In this document: one piece after another, positions 1 through 7,741 of the stretch
Numbering within the stretch: position 1 is the first letter of the stretch
Layout: each line of letters starts with the position of its first letter
Origin: an uncultured Bacilli bacterium
Lineage (GTDB): Bacteria; Bacillota_I; Bacilli_A; RF39; UBA660
Assembly: GCA_934141145.1 (NCBI GenBank)
Contig: CAKPCA010000002.1
Location: forward strand, 1-64,000
DNA length: 64,000 bases
Direction of reading: 5' to 3'
The notes under the pieces: generated by a model
The model's database searches: none
The model's input: only the letters and a program-made list of their open reading frames with translations
What the model was told of the DNA's origin: nothing
Position numbers and translations under genes: made by a program

Positions 1-12
1 TATTCTTCCTCC
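1..12 (-). promoter_or_regulatory. Shine-Dalgarno of a gene lying off the left edge
   Basis: On the minus strand this reads GGAGGAAGAATA, a strong ribosome binding site pointing out of the window. Its start codon would lie at or just beyond the left edge, so another minus-strand gene continues there. Nothing else can be said about that gene. Confidence 0.4.
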
Positions 13-79
13 AATTTTATTATAACAAAAAAATGCAGACAGTTTTTATGTGTCTACATTTATCTTACAACTTCATTCA

Positions 80-168
80 ATAAATTTGAGAGTAGTTTTT
101 ATATTATCTCGAAAAAGTTTGAATATCAATCAATATGGTACCCTAATGGAAGAGGTAAAACAATTTTT
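80..168 (-). repeat. Degenerate ssrA-3'-flank repeat, copy A
   Basis: This segment carries gagagtagtttttatattat at 88 onward, shared almost exactly with the copy near 2531. Next come a cgaaaaagtt element and tggt at 136-139 followed by accctaatggaagaggtaaa. The last block matches the copies near 1077 and 3704 and loosely matches the minus-strand reading of the tmRNA 3' end (tggtggacctgaggagag). It ends a few bases before the stop codon of the next gene. I read it as a decayed attachment or duplicated ssrA end. Confidence 0.6.
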
Positions 169-169
169 C

Positions 170-952
170 CTAATTATTTTTTCTATCATAATATAGTGCT
201 AATGTTAATAATTTATTTTTAGAACCCATGTCAGGTATGGTGTTTTTAATTCTATTAAATTTTTGTTTTACTTGATTATATGTCAATTTTGCCAATATTT
301 CTCCACATAGTATTTTATTAATAGATTGCCCAGAATAGTATAACGCATTTGATGCTATATCTAAAACTTCATTATCTTTTTCTAGGTAAGTATGATAATG
401 CCCTCCATAAAAGAAATTAGGCATATACGAAAGTACCGCTCTATAATCATTATTTTCTCTTAAAAAGTCATAAGTCCTCTCATAACATTTTCCCATTAAG
501 TCTTTCTCAAAAATATGATAAGATTTTGAATCAGATAATATTTCACTTGCTTTATATACTTCAATAGTTCCTAAAATAGTACTTAAGATATATTTTGATT
601 CATCCCTTTTTATGTCATTAATTCCTGGCCATAACAAAGGATCAATTGTATTATCGTATTCTCTATCTGTTGCTAATAAATAATAAATCGCGTTATGAAT
701 TGACATAGAATAATTAAAATTATATGAGTTTAATAAATCGAGAAAAACTTTTTCAAATTCAGTGCCTTTTAGTGAAAAAAAATCATATAATAAATCCTCT
801 ATAGGATTTCCTGTTTGATATAATAATTCCTCTCTATCTCTATATGTCATTTCTAAAAATTTTGATATAAATTCTTCTGCAATTGAATTATTTTTTTGTT
901 CTGGCTTTATCTCACGTAATTTTTCCTGTTCATAAAAATCTTTGTATTTCAT
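170..952 (-). CDS. Unknown protein with a papain/transglutaminase-like Cys-His-Asp pattern
   Basis: The product has 260 residues and belongs to no family I can name. The C-terminal half has Cys156 in CYERTYDFL, then GGHYHTYL with His185 and His187, then LDIASN with Asp198. This order (Cys, His, Asp) and the phrase about 30 residues downstream resemble the catalytic core of transglutaminase or NlpC-type cysteine enzymes; that is inference from the pattern only. The N-terminal half is charged and helical with no signal peptide or membrane segment, so the protein should be cytoplasmic. The start is supported by GGGAGA six bases upstream. It is the outermost visible unit of the accessory strip beside ssrA, with a repeat just after its stop. 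Confidence 0.6.
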   Translation of the reverse strand: MKYKDFYEQEKLREIKPEQKNNSIAEEFISKFLEMTYRDREELLYQTGNPIEDLLYDFFSLKGTEFEKVFLDLLNSYNFNYSMSIHNAIYYLLATDREYDNTIDPLLWPGINDIKRDESKYILSTILGTIEVYKASEILSDSKSYHIFEKDLMGKCYERTYDFLRENNDYRAVLSYMPNFFYGGHYHTYLEKDNEVLDIASNALYYSGQSINKILCGEILAKLTYNQVKQKFNRIKNTIPDMGSKNKLLTLALYYDRKNN

Positions 953-1029
953 ACAATCTCCCTAAGTGCACATCATTATTGACACAATTTAATTTAGAAT
1001 TTGATAACTATTATAACATATTTTTTGTA

Positions 1030-1105
1030 TTTTAAAACTCGAATTTTCTATAGTTCGAGCTATCTATCAATTTGGTACCCTAATGAAAGAAGTAGAACAA
1101 AAAGA
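1030..1105 (-). repeat. Degenerate ssrA-3'-flank repeat, copy B
   Basis: It contains an inverted repeat ctcgaa (1038-1043) / ttcgag (1054-1059), then tatcaatttggt (1065-1076) and accctaatgaaagaagtaga continuing to 1100. The inverted repeat and tatcaatttggt match the ssrA flank at 4426-4466, and the last block matches copies A and D. It lies downstream of the gene at 1169-2362. Confidence 0.65.
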
Positions 1106-1168
1106 CAATAGTAATAAAACTACTAACTAAAGTTAATTATAATATAAATGACAACCAATTTTCAAAAA

Positions 1169-2362
1169 TTATTTTTTTAATTTTCTACTAATTTTTTTAA
1201 CTAAGGCAACTGGTTTACTATATAGCATATCATCAATTTTATCATCTAATCTTCTTTTTGATTCTTCCGGTGTTAAACCTGCTTCAACAAAAGTTCCATC
1301 ACTAAGCATTACTCTTTCACCTTTTTTTACTTTGATAAAAGTTGAATGTTGACCACTTCCAATCATAATTATAACTTCATCTTTTTTAGTTGGTTTTAAA
1401 ATTCTTTTATGTGCTTGAAGAATTTTATGCTGCTCATCACAATCTAATTTGTCAAATTCTTCATATGGAATTCCTAATTCTCTTTCTAAAAAATCTTTTG
1501 CTATTTCAGTAGCAGTTTTTTTATATGTAATTGCATTTATAATTGAATTAATATCATAAATATCCAATTCTTTTTTATATCCAATTCTTTTATTTATTAA
1601 ATTATAAATAAATGTACTTTCCTGAGTTGATAAACTTTTTTTATAATTTCCACATATTTCATTTTCTTTAGCAGTTATTCCATTTATTTCTTTATATCCA
1701 AAGGCTGATTTTCTTAATAATCCTAGATGTATTGAAAAAATATCATTACTGTTTCTTTCATTTATTATTCCATTATATAAGTCATATATTCTATATATTT
1801 TATCAGTTCCAGTAACAATATCATAAATATATGAAATATCTTTCCCATTTATCTTAGTATAAGTTGAGTAAGGGGAATCTGTATACCAACGAATAGAATC
1901 ATTAGGCTTTATAAGTGTTTTAAAATGACTTTCAAATGTTGTCTTCATCTTACATAATTGTTCAAAATTATTAGTATTATAAATTGAAACATCTTTATTA
2001 AAGATATATCTATCAGAAACTAAATCAACTAAAACTTTCTCTTCTGATTCTATTGAAAAGTCGTATTTTTTTTCTATTACTTCAATAACACAACCACTAT
2101 CTCTTACCTCTTTTACTATCTCAATAATCTTAACAGACTTATTTCTATCGCCCTGAAATAAGTTAACTACTACATCTCTTTTATCATCAAATCTAAATAT
2201 TATATCACTACCATTAATTTCTGCTGTTATTTCGTTTCCTTTAGAATCACTAAAAATTATATTATTACCCCTTAATGATTTTATAGTCATATCATTTATA
2301 ATATCTTTAAATACGTTTTTATTATCTTTTAGCATTGATTTTAATTTAGTTATTTCAATCAT
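1169..2362 (-). CDS. Unknown 397-residue cytoplasmic protein of the ssrA-linked strip
   Basis: I do not recognise this family. An upstream in-frame ATG exists at 2377, but the ATG at 2362 is preceded by GGAGAA at good spacing and gives a product starting MIEITKLKSML, so I prefer it. The sequence is hydrophilic with no signal peptide, transmembrane segment or obvious metal-binding cluster. The middle looks like mixed alpha/beta, and the C-terminal fifth has GSGQHSTFIKVKKGERV followed by a very basic tail ending KKISRKLKK. The tail resembles that of the neighbouring gene at 2692-3411. It stands alone with a decayed repeat on its 3' side. Confidence 0.6.
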   Translation of the reverse strand: MIEITKLKSMLKDNKNVFKDIINDMTIKSLRGNNIIFSDSKGNEITAEINGSDIIFRFDDKRDVVVNLFQGDRNKSVKIIEIVKEVRDSGCVIEVIEKKYDFSIESEEKVLVDLVSDRYIFNKDVSIYNTNNFEQLCKMKTTFESHFKTLIKPNDSIRWYTDSPYSTYTKINGKDISYIYDIVTGTDKIYRIYDLYNGIINERNSNDIFSIHLGLLRKSAFGYKEINGITAKENEICGNYKKSLSTQESTFIYNLINKRIGYKKELDIYDINSIINAITYKKTATEIAKDFLERELGIPYEEFDKLDCDEQHKILQAHKRILKPTKKDEVIIMIGSGQHSTFIKVKKGERVMLSDGTFVEAGLTPEESKRRLDDKIDDMLYSKPVALVKKISRKLKK

Positions 2363-2476
2363 AACAAAGTTCTCCATTTCTGCTTAATTATACTATATTT
2401 TAAATATTATTTGAATATATTTTAATAAATCCATGAAAATATTTATTTGCTTAACAACACGCTAATTGGTATGTCA

Positions 2477-2600
2477 AGTTGCAAGTGTGTTATTAAATTT
2501 ACAAAATAAAACTACTTTCAATTTAATTTTGAGAGTAGTTTTTATATTATCCCGAAAAAGTTCGTGTTTAGTATCAATTTGGTGCGAGTGCCGTAGATAT
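2477..2600 (-). repeat. Degenerate ssrA-3'-flank repeat, copy C, in a 329-base gap
   Basis: The gap 2363-2691 has no convincing gene. It holds gcaagtgtgt (2481-2490, also at 4343-4352 beside ssrA), a terminator-like inverted repeat aaaactact (2508-2516) / agtagtttt (2534-2542), a short cgaa/ttcg hairpin, and tatcaatttggt (2572-2583). After tggt the sequence departs from copies A, B and D and instead shows the palindrome gtagatatctac and a hairpin gattgatt/aatcaatc. This copy preserves the longest stretch of the ssrA downstream flank. Confidence 0.6.
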
Positions 2601-2691
2601 CTACAACTCTTCACAAAGGCGATTGATTATTGAATCAATCTTACATACATTTTACCGAACAATATAAAAAGTAGCAATAATTTATTTTATA

Positions 2692-3411
2692 CTACTTTCT
2701 TATTTTCTTTAATACCGGTCCAGATTTGACATTTCCAGTATCATAATTACTTGGATTATCTTTTGCAAAACAATCTAATGCAGATGTTTTGGAATAAATT
2801 CTTCTTATGCTATCTAAATCCCAATAAGAACCATTTAATTCATTATGTAATTCAAGTGCAGAATCAACTTGATTTGGATTAGAAAGATTAATATATGTAT
2901 TTACTAATTTATTCATCTTTAATACAATTTCTTTGCCATATGAAGAAATTATATCGTCAGCATTAGGAATAGTGATAATTCTTTCGTTTGAACTTTGAAT
3001 TGGATTACTAATTAGTCCAGTAAAATTTGCTTGATTTATACATGAAGACATATCTACATAATCCCCCTCAATTTGCTTTTTTATAGACATAACTAAAATA
3101 TCCTCAAGTTCTTCAATTTTATAAAAACCAATTAATTGATATCCTAATTTAACTGAATCTATTTTTGTAATACCTTGTTTCGTTAATAATGATAAAAATA
3201 ATCTTATAAAATCATATTCTGTAAATTCTTTTTTTCTTACAACATCAGTTTTTAAACTTGAAATTAATTCATCATAATCTTCTGATAATGGCATACCTAT
3301 TAATCTTTTATATTCAATTAATTCTTCTTCGGTTCTTGGTTCAAAACCTAATTCTTTATCGATATCGTAAAAAGAGTTATATTTTATTCCACTTTCATCT
3401 ATTTTACTCAT
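2692..3411 (-). CDS. Unknown 239-residue protein of the ssrA-linked strip
   Basis: No family is recognisable. The product is acidic and soluble, starts MSKIDESGIKYNSFYDID and ends in a basic tail GPVLKKIRK, similar to the tail of the gene at 1169-2362. No signal peptide, membrane segment or metal-binding motif is seen. The start has a strong AGGAGG seven bases upstream. Its ATG overlaps the stop codon of the 37-codon reading frame upstream (ATGA), so the two are probably translationally coupled. A decayed repeat follows on its 3' side. Confidence 0.6.
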   Translation of the reverse strand: MSKIDESGIKYNSFYDIDKELGFEPRTEEELIEYKRLIGMPLSEDYDELISSLKTDVVRKKEFTEYDFIRLFLSLLTKQGITKIDSVKLGYQLIGFYKIEELEDILVMSIKKQIEGDYVDMSSCINQANFTGLISNPIQSSNERIITIPNADDIISSYGKEIVLKMNKLVNTYINLSNPNQVDSALELHNELNGSYWDLDSIRRIYSKTSALDCFAKDNPSNYDTGNVKSGPVLKKIRK

Positions 3412-3521
3412 ATTTTTTCCTCCTGCGCAGTTTCATCATACCATTTACTATTTTTTATATCAAAATTAGCAAATGGATTACACCTTATAGTGTGAGGATT
3501 TACTCTTTGTCCCATACCCAT
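3408..3521 (-). CDS. 37-residue peptide resembling the N terminus of ribosomal protein S3, coupled to the next gene
   Basis: The reading frame starts at an ATG with GGAGTG eight bases upstream, encodes MGMGQRVNPHTIRCNP then a segment ending NSKWYDETAQEEKI, and stops in an ATGA overlap with the next gene. The pattern MGQ-basic-VNP--R followed by SKWY is the hallmark of the first 30 residues of ribosomal protein S3 (B. subtilis S3 begins MGQKVNPVGLRIGV and has ESKWY). The seen facts are the reading frame, the ribosome binding site and the coupling. That it is an S3-derived fragment or an S3 mimic is inference. It could also be a chance resemblance in a short leader peptide. Confidence 0.5.
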   Translation of the reverse strand: MGMGQRVNPHTIRCNPFANFDIKNSKWYDETAQEEKI

Positions 3522-3639
3522 TGTATCACTCCTATTTATTTAAATTGGAAATTCTATTTCCTAGAACAATATAATCTTTTAATCATCTTTTTATAGTATC
3601 AGATGAAGTTTAATAATTTAATTATATAATTTTTCTTTT

Positions 3640-3728
3640 TTATAACGTAATAAATGATTCTATATATCAAAGTTCGAATAGTTCGAACAGATTAGCCATT
3701 GGTGCCCTAAAAAAAGAAGTAGAACAAC
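3640..3728 (-). repeat. Degenerate ssrA-3'-flank repeat, copy D
   Basis: It contains a perfect inverted repeat gttcgaa (3672-3678) / ttcgaac (3682-3688), then tggt (3700-3703) and gccctaaaaaaagaagtaga running to 3727, directly against the stop codon of the phosphatase gene. The last block is the same as in copies A and B. The TTCGAA core and the tggt end resemble a tRNA or tmRNA T-arm and CCA end read from the other strand, but no complete cloverleaf is present. Confidence 0.65.
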
Positions 3729-4283
3729 TTATTTTTTTAATATATATTTTTTATATCCACAATTTGGTGATGCAAGTTTTAAGTAATCATCATAAATCGT
3801 TTCGACCTTAAAATTTTCAAAATAAGCACTTAGCATACCTGTAGAATCCTTATGTCCGACAATTAAAATATTATAGTCTGTTTGACCATATTTATCTATT
3901 ATTTCACCTATAAAACTATATATTCTTTTCTTGTAATCCTCAAGTTTTTCTATACCGTTATAAATATTCATATCAGGAACAGTCCCTGTTATCTTTATAT
4001 CTGACATTAACATTCCATCTGCACTACCTAAATCGTAAACATCTAGTCTTTTGTCTACAATTATGTCATTTCTATTTGTAGATATTTTAGCCGTTTGTAT
4101 AGCTCTTTCTTGTGGAGATGAAAAAATATAATCAAATTCTATATTTTCTTCTTTAAACTTTTCACCTAAACCAATTGCTTGTTTAACACCAATAGTATTT
4201 AAAGGTTTTCCGTTTTTTCTACCTTGAGCCCTATGTTCAGCATTTATATCTGTTTGTCCGTGTCTAGCGATATAAATAATCAT
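3729..4283 (-). CDS. Histidine phosphatase superfamily protein (phosphoglycerate-mutase-like)
   Basis: The 184-residue product starts MIIYIARHGQTDINAEHRAQ, the RHG catalytic motif with the phospho-accepting histidine at residue 8. It also contains FSSPQERAIQTA and VGHKDSTGMLSAY, the second conserved histidine. The fold and motifs fit the PhoE/CobC type of small phosphatase; the substrate cannot be told. A longer frame begins at 4355, but the ATG at 4283 starts exactly where family members start and has AAGGA upstream. It is the strip unit nearest ssrA, and a decayed repeat touches its stop codon. Confidence 0.85.
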   Translation of the reverse strand: MIIYIARHGQTDINAEHRAQGRKNGKPLNTIGVKQAIGLGEKFKEENIEFDYIFSSPQERAIQTAKISTNRNDIIVDKRLDVYDLGSADGMLMSDIKITGTVPDMNIYNGIEKLEDYKKRIYSFIGEIIDKYGQTDYNILIVGHKDSTGMLSAYFENFKVETIYDDYLKLASPNCGYKKYILKK

Positions 4284-4342
4284 TAAATTCCTTCTCTCTA
4301 TTTGAATATTTTTATCATAATACATAATGATTATGTCATTAT

Positions 4343-4462
4343 GCAAGTGTGTCACTAAAATGTTACTAAAATGACATTTTAGTCCTGTTGAGAGTTATTT
4401 TTATAACTCTTTTTTTATATTTCAAAACTTGAATTCATAAAGGTTCGAGTTTAGTATCAATC
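4343..4462 (-). repeat. ssrA downstream flank with hairpins, the parent of the repeat family
   Basis: Just past the tmRNA 3' end lie tatcaatctggt (4455-4466, running into the CCA end), an inverted repeat aacttgaa (4426-4433) / ttcgagtt (4444-4451), a hairpin gagttat/ataactc (4392-4409) with a T-run on the plus strand, and a second hairpin ctaaaatg/cattttag near 4366-4382. The same parts in the same order appear in the decayed copies to the left. One or both hairpins may end tmRNA transcription. Confidence 0.55.
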
Positions 4463-4843
4463 TGGTGGACCTGAGGAGAGTCGAACTCCTGTCCAAAAAT
4501 GAGTACAGATAAGTTTCTACAAGTTTAGTTAGTTTATAATTTGTCCTAATTCATAAAAGAAACTAACAACCTATAAATTAGTAAGCCTATAATTATTCAT
4601 TATTACTTCTAGGCTAAATAATAATATATCTTGCTAATGTTCGAATTTTCTAAAATCTACGCAAGAAAAGATAATAGAAAATACGCATTTCTGACTTACG
4701 CAGCTAAGGCTACACTATTGCTTCTGAATAGTGATGCAAATGCATCTTTAATTTTGTTTCCAGTTATTTGTTTTTGTACGTAACGTGTACCTCCGACTTG
4801 CCACTTAAAAGAAATCATTCCTGTCGAAACCATATACAGGCCC
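4463..4843 (-). ncRNA. ssrA: Transfer-messenger RNA (tmRNA)
   Basis: The 5' end GGGCCTG pairs with CAGGTCC followed by ACCA at the 3' end, giving a seven-pair acceptor stem with an encoded CCA. The motif GGTTTCGACAGGAAT after the 5' strand and GAGTTCGACTCTCC near the 3' end are typical of tmRNA. A tag reading frame probably runs 4761-4696, beginning GNKIKDAFAS and ending NSVALAA before a TAA; the resume codon (GGA) is inferred. The tail VALAA is like the Bacillus tag. The RNA rescues stalled ribosomes together with SmpB, whose gene lies immediately upstream. Length is 381 nt, normal for one-piece tmRNA. Confidence 0.95.
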
Positions 4844-4852
4844 AGTACAGAA

Positions 4853-4881
4853 ATTATAGTATAAAAATGAAAAAAAGTAAA
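4853..4881 (-). promoter_or_regulatory. Sigma-A-type promoter of ssrA
   Basis: On the minus strand TTTACT and TATAAT are separated by 17 bases, with the -10 hexamer nine bases upstream of the tmRNA 5' G. The -35 box overlaps the region at the smpB stop codon. Confidence 0.6.
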
Positions 4882-4882
4882 G

Positions 4883-5326
4883 TTATCTAAAACTTTCCTT
4901 CATACTTTTTTTCATATCTCTATCTATATCTCTTTGTTTAATAGTTTCTTTTTTATCATATGTATGTTTACCTCTTGCGACTGCTAATTCTACTTTTAAT
5001 TTACCATTTACAAAATATAATTTAACTGGTACTAAAGTTAAACCTTTAATTGTTATTTTATCGTTTATTTTTTTTATTTCATTTTTATTAAGTAATAACT
5101 TTCTTGTTCTTGTTTCTTCATGATTAAAGATATTACCCTCTTTATATTCTGAAACATACATATTAAGTAAAAATACCTCTCCATTTTTTATTACAGCATA
5201 ACTATCTTTTAAATTAGCATTACCTTTTCTAATTGATTTTATTTCTGTTCCTGTAAGTACTATTCCAGCTTCATATTTTTCTAATATTTCATAATCATAT
5301 CTAGCTTTTCTATTTAGTATTTCCAT
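4883..5326 (-). CDS. smpB: SsrA-binding protein SmpB
   Basis: The 147-residue product has the SmpB beta-barrel core with VLTGTEIKSIRKGNANLKDSY near residues 23-43 and the basic tail HTYDKKETIKQRD---MKK that inserts into the mRNA channel of stalled ribosomes. It binds tmRNA and delivers it with EF-Tu. The gene starts 17 bases inside the end of rnr with AGAGG upstream, and ssrA follows directly. The trio RNase R, SmpB and tmRNA acts together in trans-translation and decay of the defective message, and the same order is seen in Bacillus. Confidence 0.97.
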   Translation of the reverse strand: MEILNRKARYDYEILEKYEAGIVLTGTEIKSIRKGNANLKDSYAVIKNGEVFLLNMYVSEYKEGNIFNHEETRTRKLLLNKNEIKKINDKITIKGLTLVPVKLYFVNGKLKVELAVARGKHTYDKKETIKQRDIDRDMKKSMKESFR

Positions 5327-7430
5327 TTTTATTATCCTCTGCTAAATTAAAATCAATTGTACTATTTTCTTTAGAAGCATTTGTTACAACAACTCTTACC
5401 TTTTGTCCAAGTTTAAATATTTTACCTTTTCTTTCACCTCTTAATGATTTAGTAACATCATCAAAATTATAATAATCTCCTTTTATTTCTGATATATGAA
5501 TTAATCCTTCTACCATATTATCTAGTTGTACAAACATACCAAATTCCATTATTGATGATATTATTCCATCATATTCTTCACCAATATGACTTTCCATATA
5601 TTCTGCCATTTTCATAGATTCTACATCTCTTTCACAATCTATAGATTCTCTTTCTTTTTCAGATGAATGTTCACATAAAGCAGGTAATATTTCTTCATAA
5701 TATGATATTAATTTATTTAATTCTTTTTCGTCTGGTTTATTAAATATATATTTTCTAAGTAAATTATGTACTGTTGTATCTGGGAATCTTCTTATTGGTG
5801 ATGTAAAGTGTGTATAGCATCTAGAAGCAAGTCCATAGTGTCCTAAATTTTCTTCTTTATATACAGCCTTTTTCATACATCTTAAAAGTAATGTAGATAA
5901 TATTTTAAATTCTTCTTTATCCCTTAATTGATCTAATATTTTTTTCATAGATTTAGGATGTACAAAGTTTCTATCACCTTTAATTTGATAACCTAATAAG
6001 CTTATAGATTTTAAGAATTCTTCTACTTTTTCATCATCTGGTACTTCATGGATACGATATACAAAAGGAAGTCCCATATAAAATACATGTTCTGCGACAG
6101 TTTCATTTGCGGCTATCATAAAGTCTTCAATTAAGTTTTCTCCTTCTCCCCTATCTCTAAGCACTATATCAGTTGGTTTACAGTTTTCATCAACAAGAAT
6201 TTTTGCTTCATCAGTATCAAAGTCTAAGTAACCTTTTTTTAGTTTAGATTCTCTTAATATATGTGCAAGTTCTTCCATTAATTTTAAATCATTTGCAAAT
6301 GGTTCATAATCTTCTGGTGTTTCTCCATCTAATACTTTATTTACATTTTTATAAGTCATTTGTTTACTTGATTTAATTACACTTTCAAATATATCATGTG
6401 AAACTACTTTACCTTCTTTATTTATTTCCATAACGCATGAAATAGCTAATCTTTCTACTCCTGGATTTAATGAACAGATTCCATTAGAAAGTTTATGAGG
6501 AAGCATTGGTACAACTCTATCTACTAAATATACACTAGTTGCTCTGTCATATGCTTCTTCATATAATTTAGTACCTTCTTTTACATAATATGATACATCT
6601 GCAATATGAACACCTAATATATAATTTTCACCTTTTCTCTTAATAGATACAGCATCATCTATATCTTTAGTGTCATCACCATCTATTGTAAATATTACTT
6701 CGTTTGTTAAATCTTTTCTTCCTTTTTTATCACTTTCTAGTACTTCATTTGGAAGTTCATCTACTTCTTTCATTACTTCTTCAGAAAATACATCATTTAT
6801 TCCATGATCATAAATAATTGATAATATATCTACACCTGGATCATTTTTATGACCTATAACTTTTACTACTTCACCTAAATATTTATATTTACCCATTTCT
6901 TTTACAATACTAACTTGTACTTTATGACCATCTACTAAATTTTCAAGATCTTTATTATCAAGTATTATTTCCATTTTTAATTTTTTATCATCGGGCGTAA
7001 AATGTGGATTACCATCTATAATATTATACTCACCAACAATTAAATTATTTTCTTTCTTAAGTACTTTAACTACTCTACCTTCTACTCTCTTATCTTTTCC
7101 TTTAAATGGCTCTACTACAACAATATCGTTATTAAGAGCGCCATTCATATTTGATGAATCTATATATATATCATCTTCATTATCTAATAATAAAAATCCA
7201 AATCCTTTTTTATTAACAGATAATCTTCCTTTTTTTAAATGACTATTTTCAAATAACATATATTTATCTTTATTTGATCTATATACTTCAAAATCTTTCT
7301 CTAGAGAAGATAAAACTTCAATTACATTTTTTATTCCGTTTACAGATGTCATATTTAATTTTTCTGCTATTTCTATAGTAGATAGTGCTTTACTAGATTT
7401 TTTTAATATTTCAATAATTTCTTCTCTCAT
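5310..7430 (-). CDS. rnr: Ribonuclease R
   Basis: The 706-residue product has an N-terminal winged-helix region (about 1-55), cold-shock OB domains (about 65-200), the RNB catalytic domain with GDDTKDIDDA near residues 251-260, whose aspartates bind the catalytic metal, and a C-terminal S1 domain with DGIISSIMEFGMFVQLD. It degrades structured RNA from the 3' end. GGAGG precedes the ATG. The gene follows secG, from which it is separated by a terminator, and overlaps smpB by 17 bases, so rnr and smpB are cotranscribed. The C terminus lacks the long lysine-rich tail of some relatives. Confidence 0.97.
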   Translation of the reverse strand: MREEIIEILKKSSKALSTIEIAEKLNMTSVNGIKNVIEVLSSLEKDFEVYRSNKDKYMLFENSHLKKGRLSVNKKGFGFLLLDNEDDIYIDSSNMNGALNNDIVVVEPFKGKDKRVEGRVVKVLKKENNLIVGEYNIIDGNPHFTPDDKKLKMEIILDNKDLENLVDGHKVQVSIVKEMGKYKYLGEVVKVIGHKNDPGVDILSIIYDHGINDVFSEEVMKEVDELPNEVLESDKKGRKDLTNEVIFTIDGDDTKDIDDAVSIKRKGENYILGVHIADVSYYVKEGTKLYEEAYDRATSVYLVDRVVPMLPHKLSNGICSLNPGVERLAISCVMEINKEGKVVSHDIFESVIKSSKQMTYKNVNKVLDGETPEDYEPFANDLKLMEELAHILRESKLKKGYLDFDTDEAKILVDENCKPTDIVLRDRGEGENLIEDFMIAANETVAEHVFYMGLPFVYRIHEVPDDEKVEEFLKSISLLGYQIKGDRNFVHPKSMKKILDQLRDKEEFKILSTLLLRCMKKAVYKEENLGHYGLASRCYTHFTSPIRRFPDTTVHNLLRKYIFNKPDEKELNKLISYYEEILPALCEHSSEKERESIDCERDVESMKMAEYMESHIGEEYDGIISSIMEFGMFVQLDNMVEGLIHISEIKGDYYNFDDVTKSLRGERKGKIFKLGQKVRVVVTNASKENSTIDFNLAEDNKNGNTK

Positions 7431-7461
7431 AATTTTCCTCCACCTATACTAATTATAAAAT

Positions 7462-7486
7462 AAAAAGACTTATTTTATAAGCCCTT
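7462..7486 (-). terminator. Intrinsic terminator after secG
   Basis: On the minus strand GGGCTTAT and ATAAGTC form a stem with a three-base loop, followed by TTTTTATTTT. It lies three bases past the secG stop codon. Confidence 0.6.
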
Positions 7487-7488
7487 TT

Positions 7489-7704
7489 TTAAAATAATGA
7501 CATAATTAGACATACTACAAAGAATATTATACCTAAAATAAGTGTCATTCTACTTAAAAATAACTCTGAACCACGTTCTTTTCTTTGTGCAAATAATTCA
7601 GCATTACCACCCATTATTATATTACTAGCACTTTCAGCTTTACCACTTTGAAGTAAAACTATTGTTATTAATAAAACTGATATTATCATTAAAACTACTT
7701 CCAT
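7489..7704 (-). CDS. secG: Protein translocase subunit SecG
   Basis: The 71-residue protein has two transmembrane segments (about 3-19 and 51-70) joined by a loop with LLQSGKAESAS and GGNAELFAQRKERGSE, the conserved SecG signature in which GG-A-L-F precedes the basic residues. SecG is the accessory subunit of the SecYEG export channel. Placement just upstream of rnr-smpB-ssrA is the same as in Bacillus. A terminator follows it. Confidence 0.93.
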   Translation of the reverse strand: MEVVLMIISVLLITIVLLQSGKAESASNIIMGGNAELFAQRKERGSELFLSRMTLILGIIFFVVCLIMSLF

Positions 7705-7741
7705 GGTATACCTCCAATCAATACTAATATTTTAACATATT

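Noticed and set aside
2640..2660. Hairpin gattgatt/aatcaatc as a terminator of the gene at 2692-3411
   Set aside because: The stem is not followed by a clear T-run on the minus strand, so it was not listed separately from the repeat region.
3258..3596. Plus-strand 112-codon frame
   Set aside because: It lies antisense to the gene at 2692-3411 and the S3-like peptide, is composed of low-complexity Ile/Leu/Tyr/Phe codons from reversed AT-rich DNA, and has no ribosome binding site.
3672..3727. tRNA gene suggested by TTCGAA and a TGGT end
   Set aside because: No acceptor, D or anticodon stem can be folded. It is better explained as part of the repeat family.
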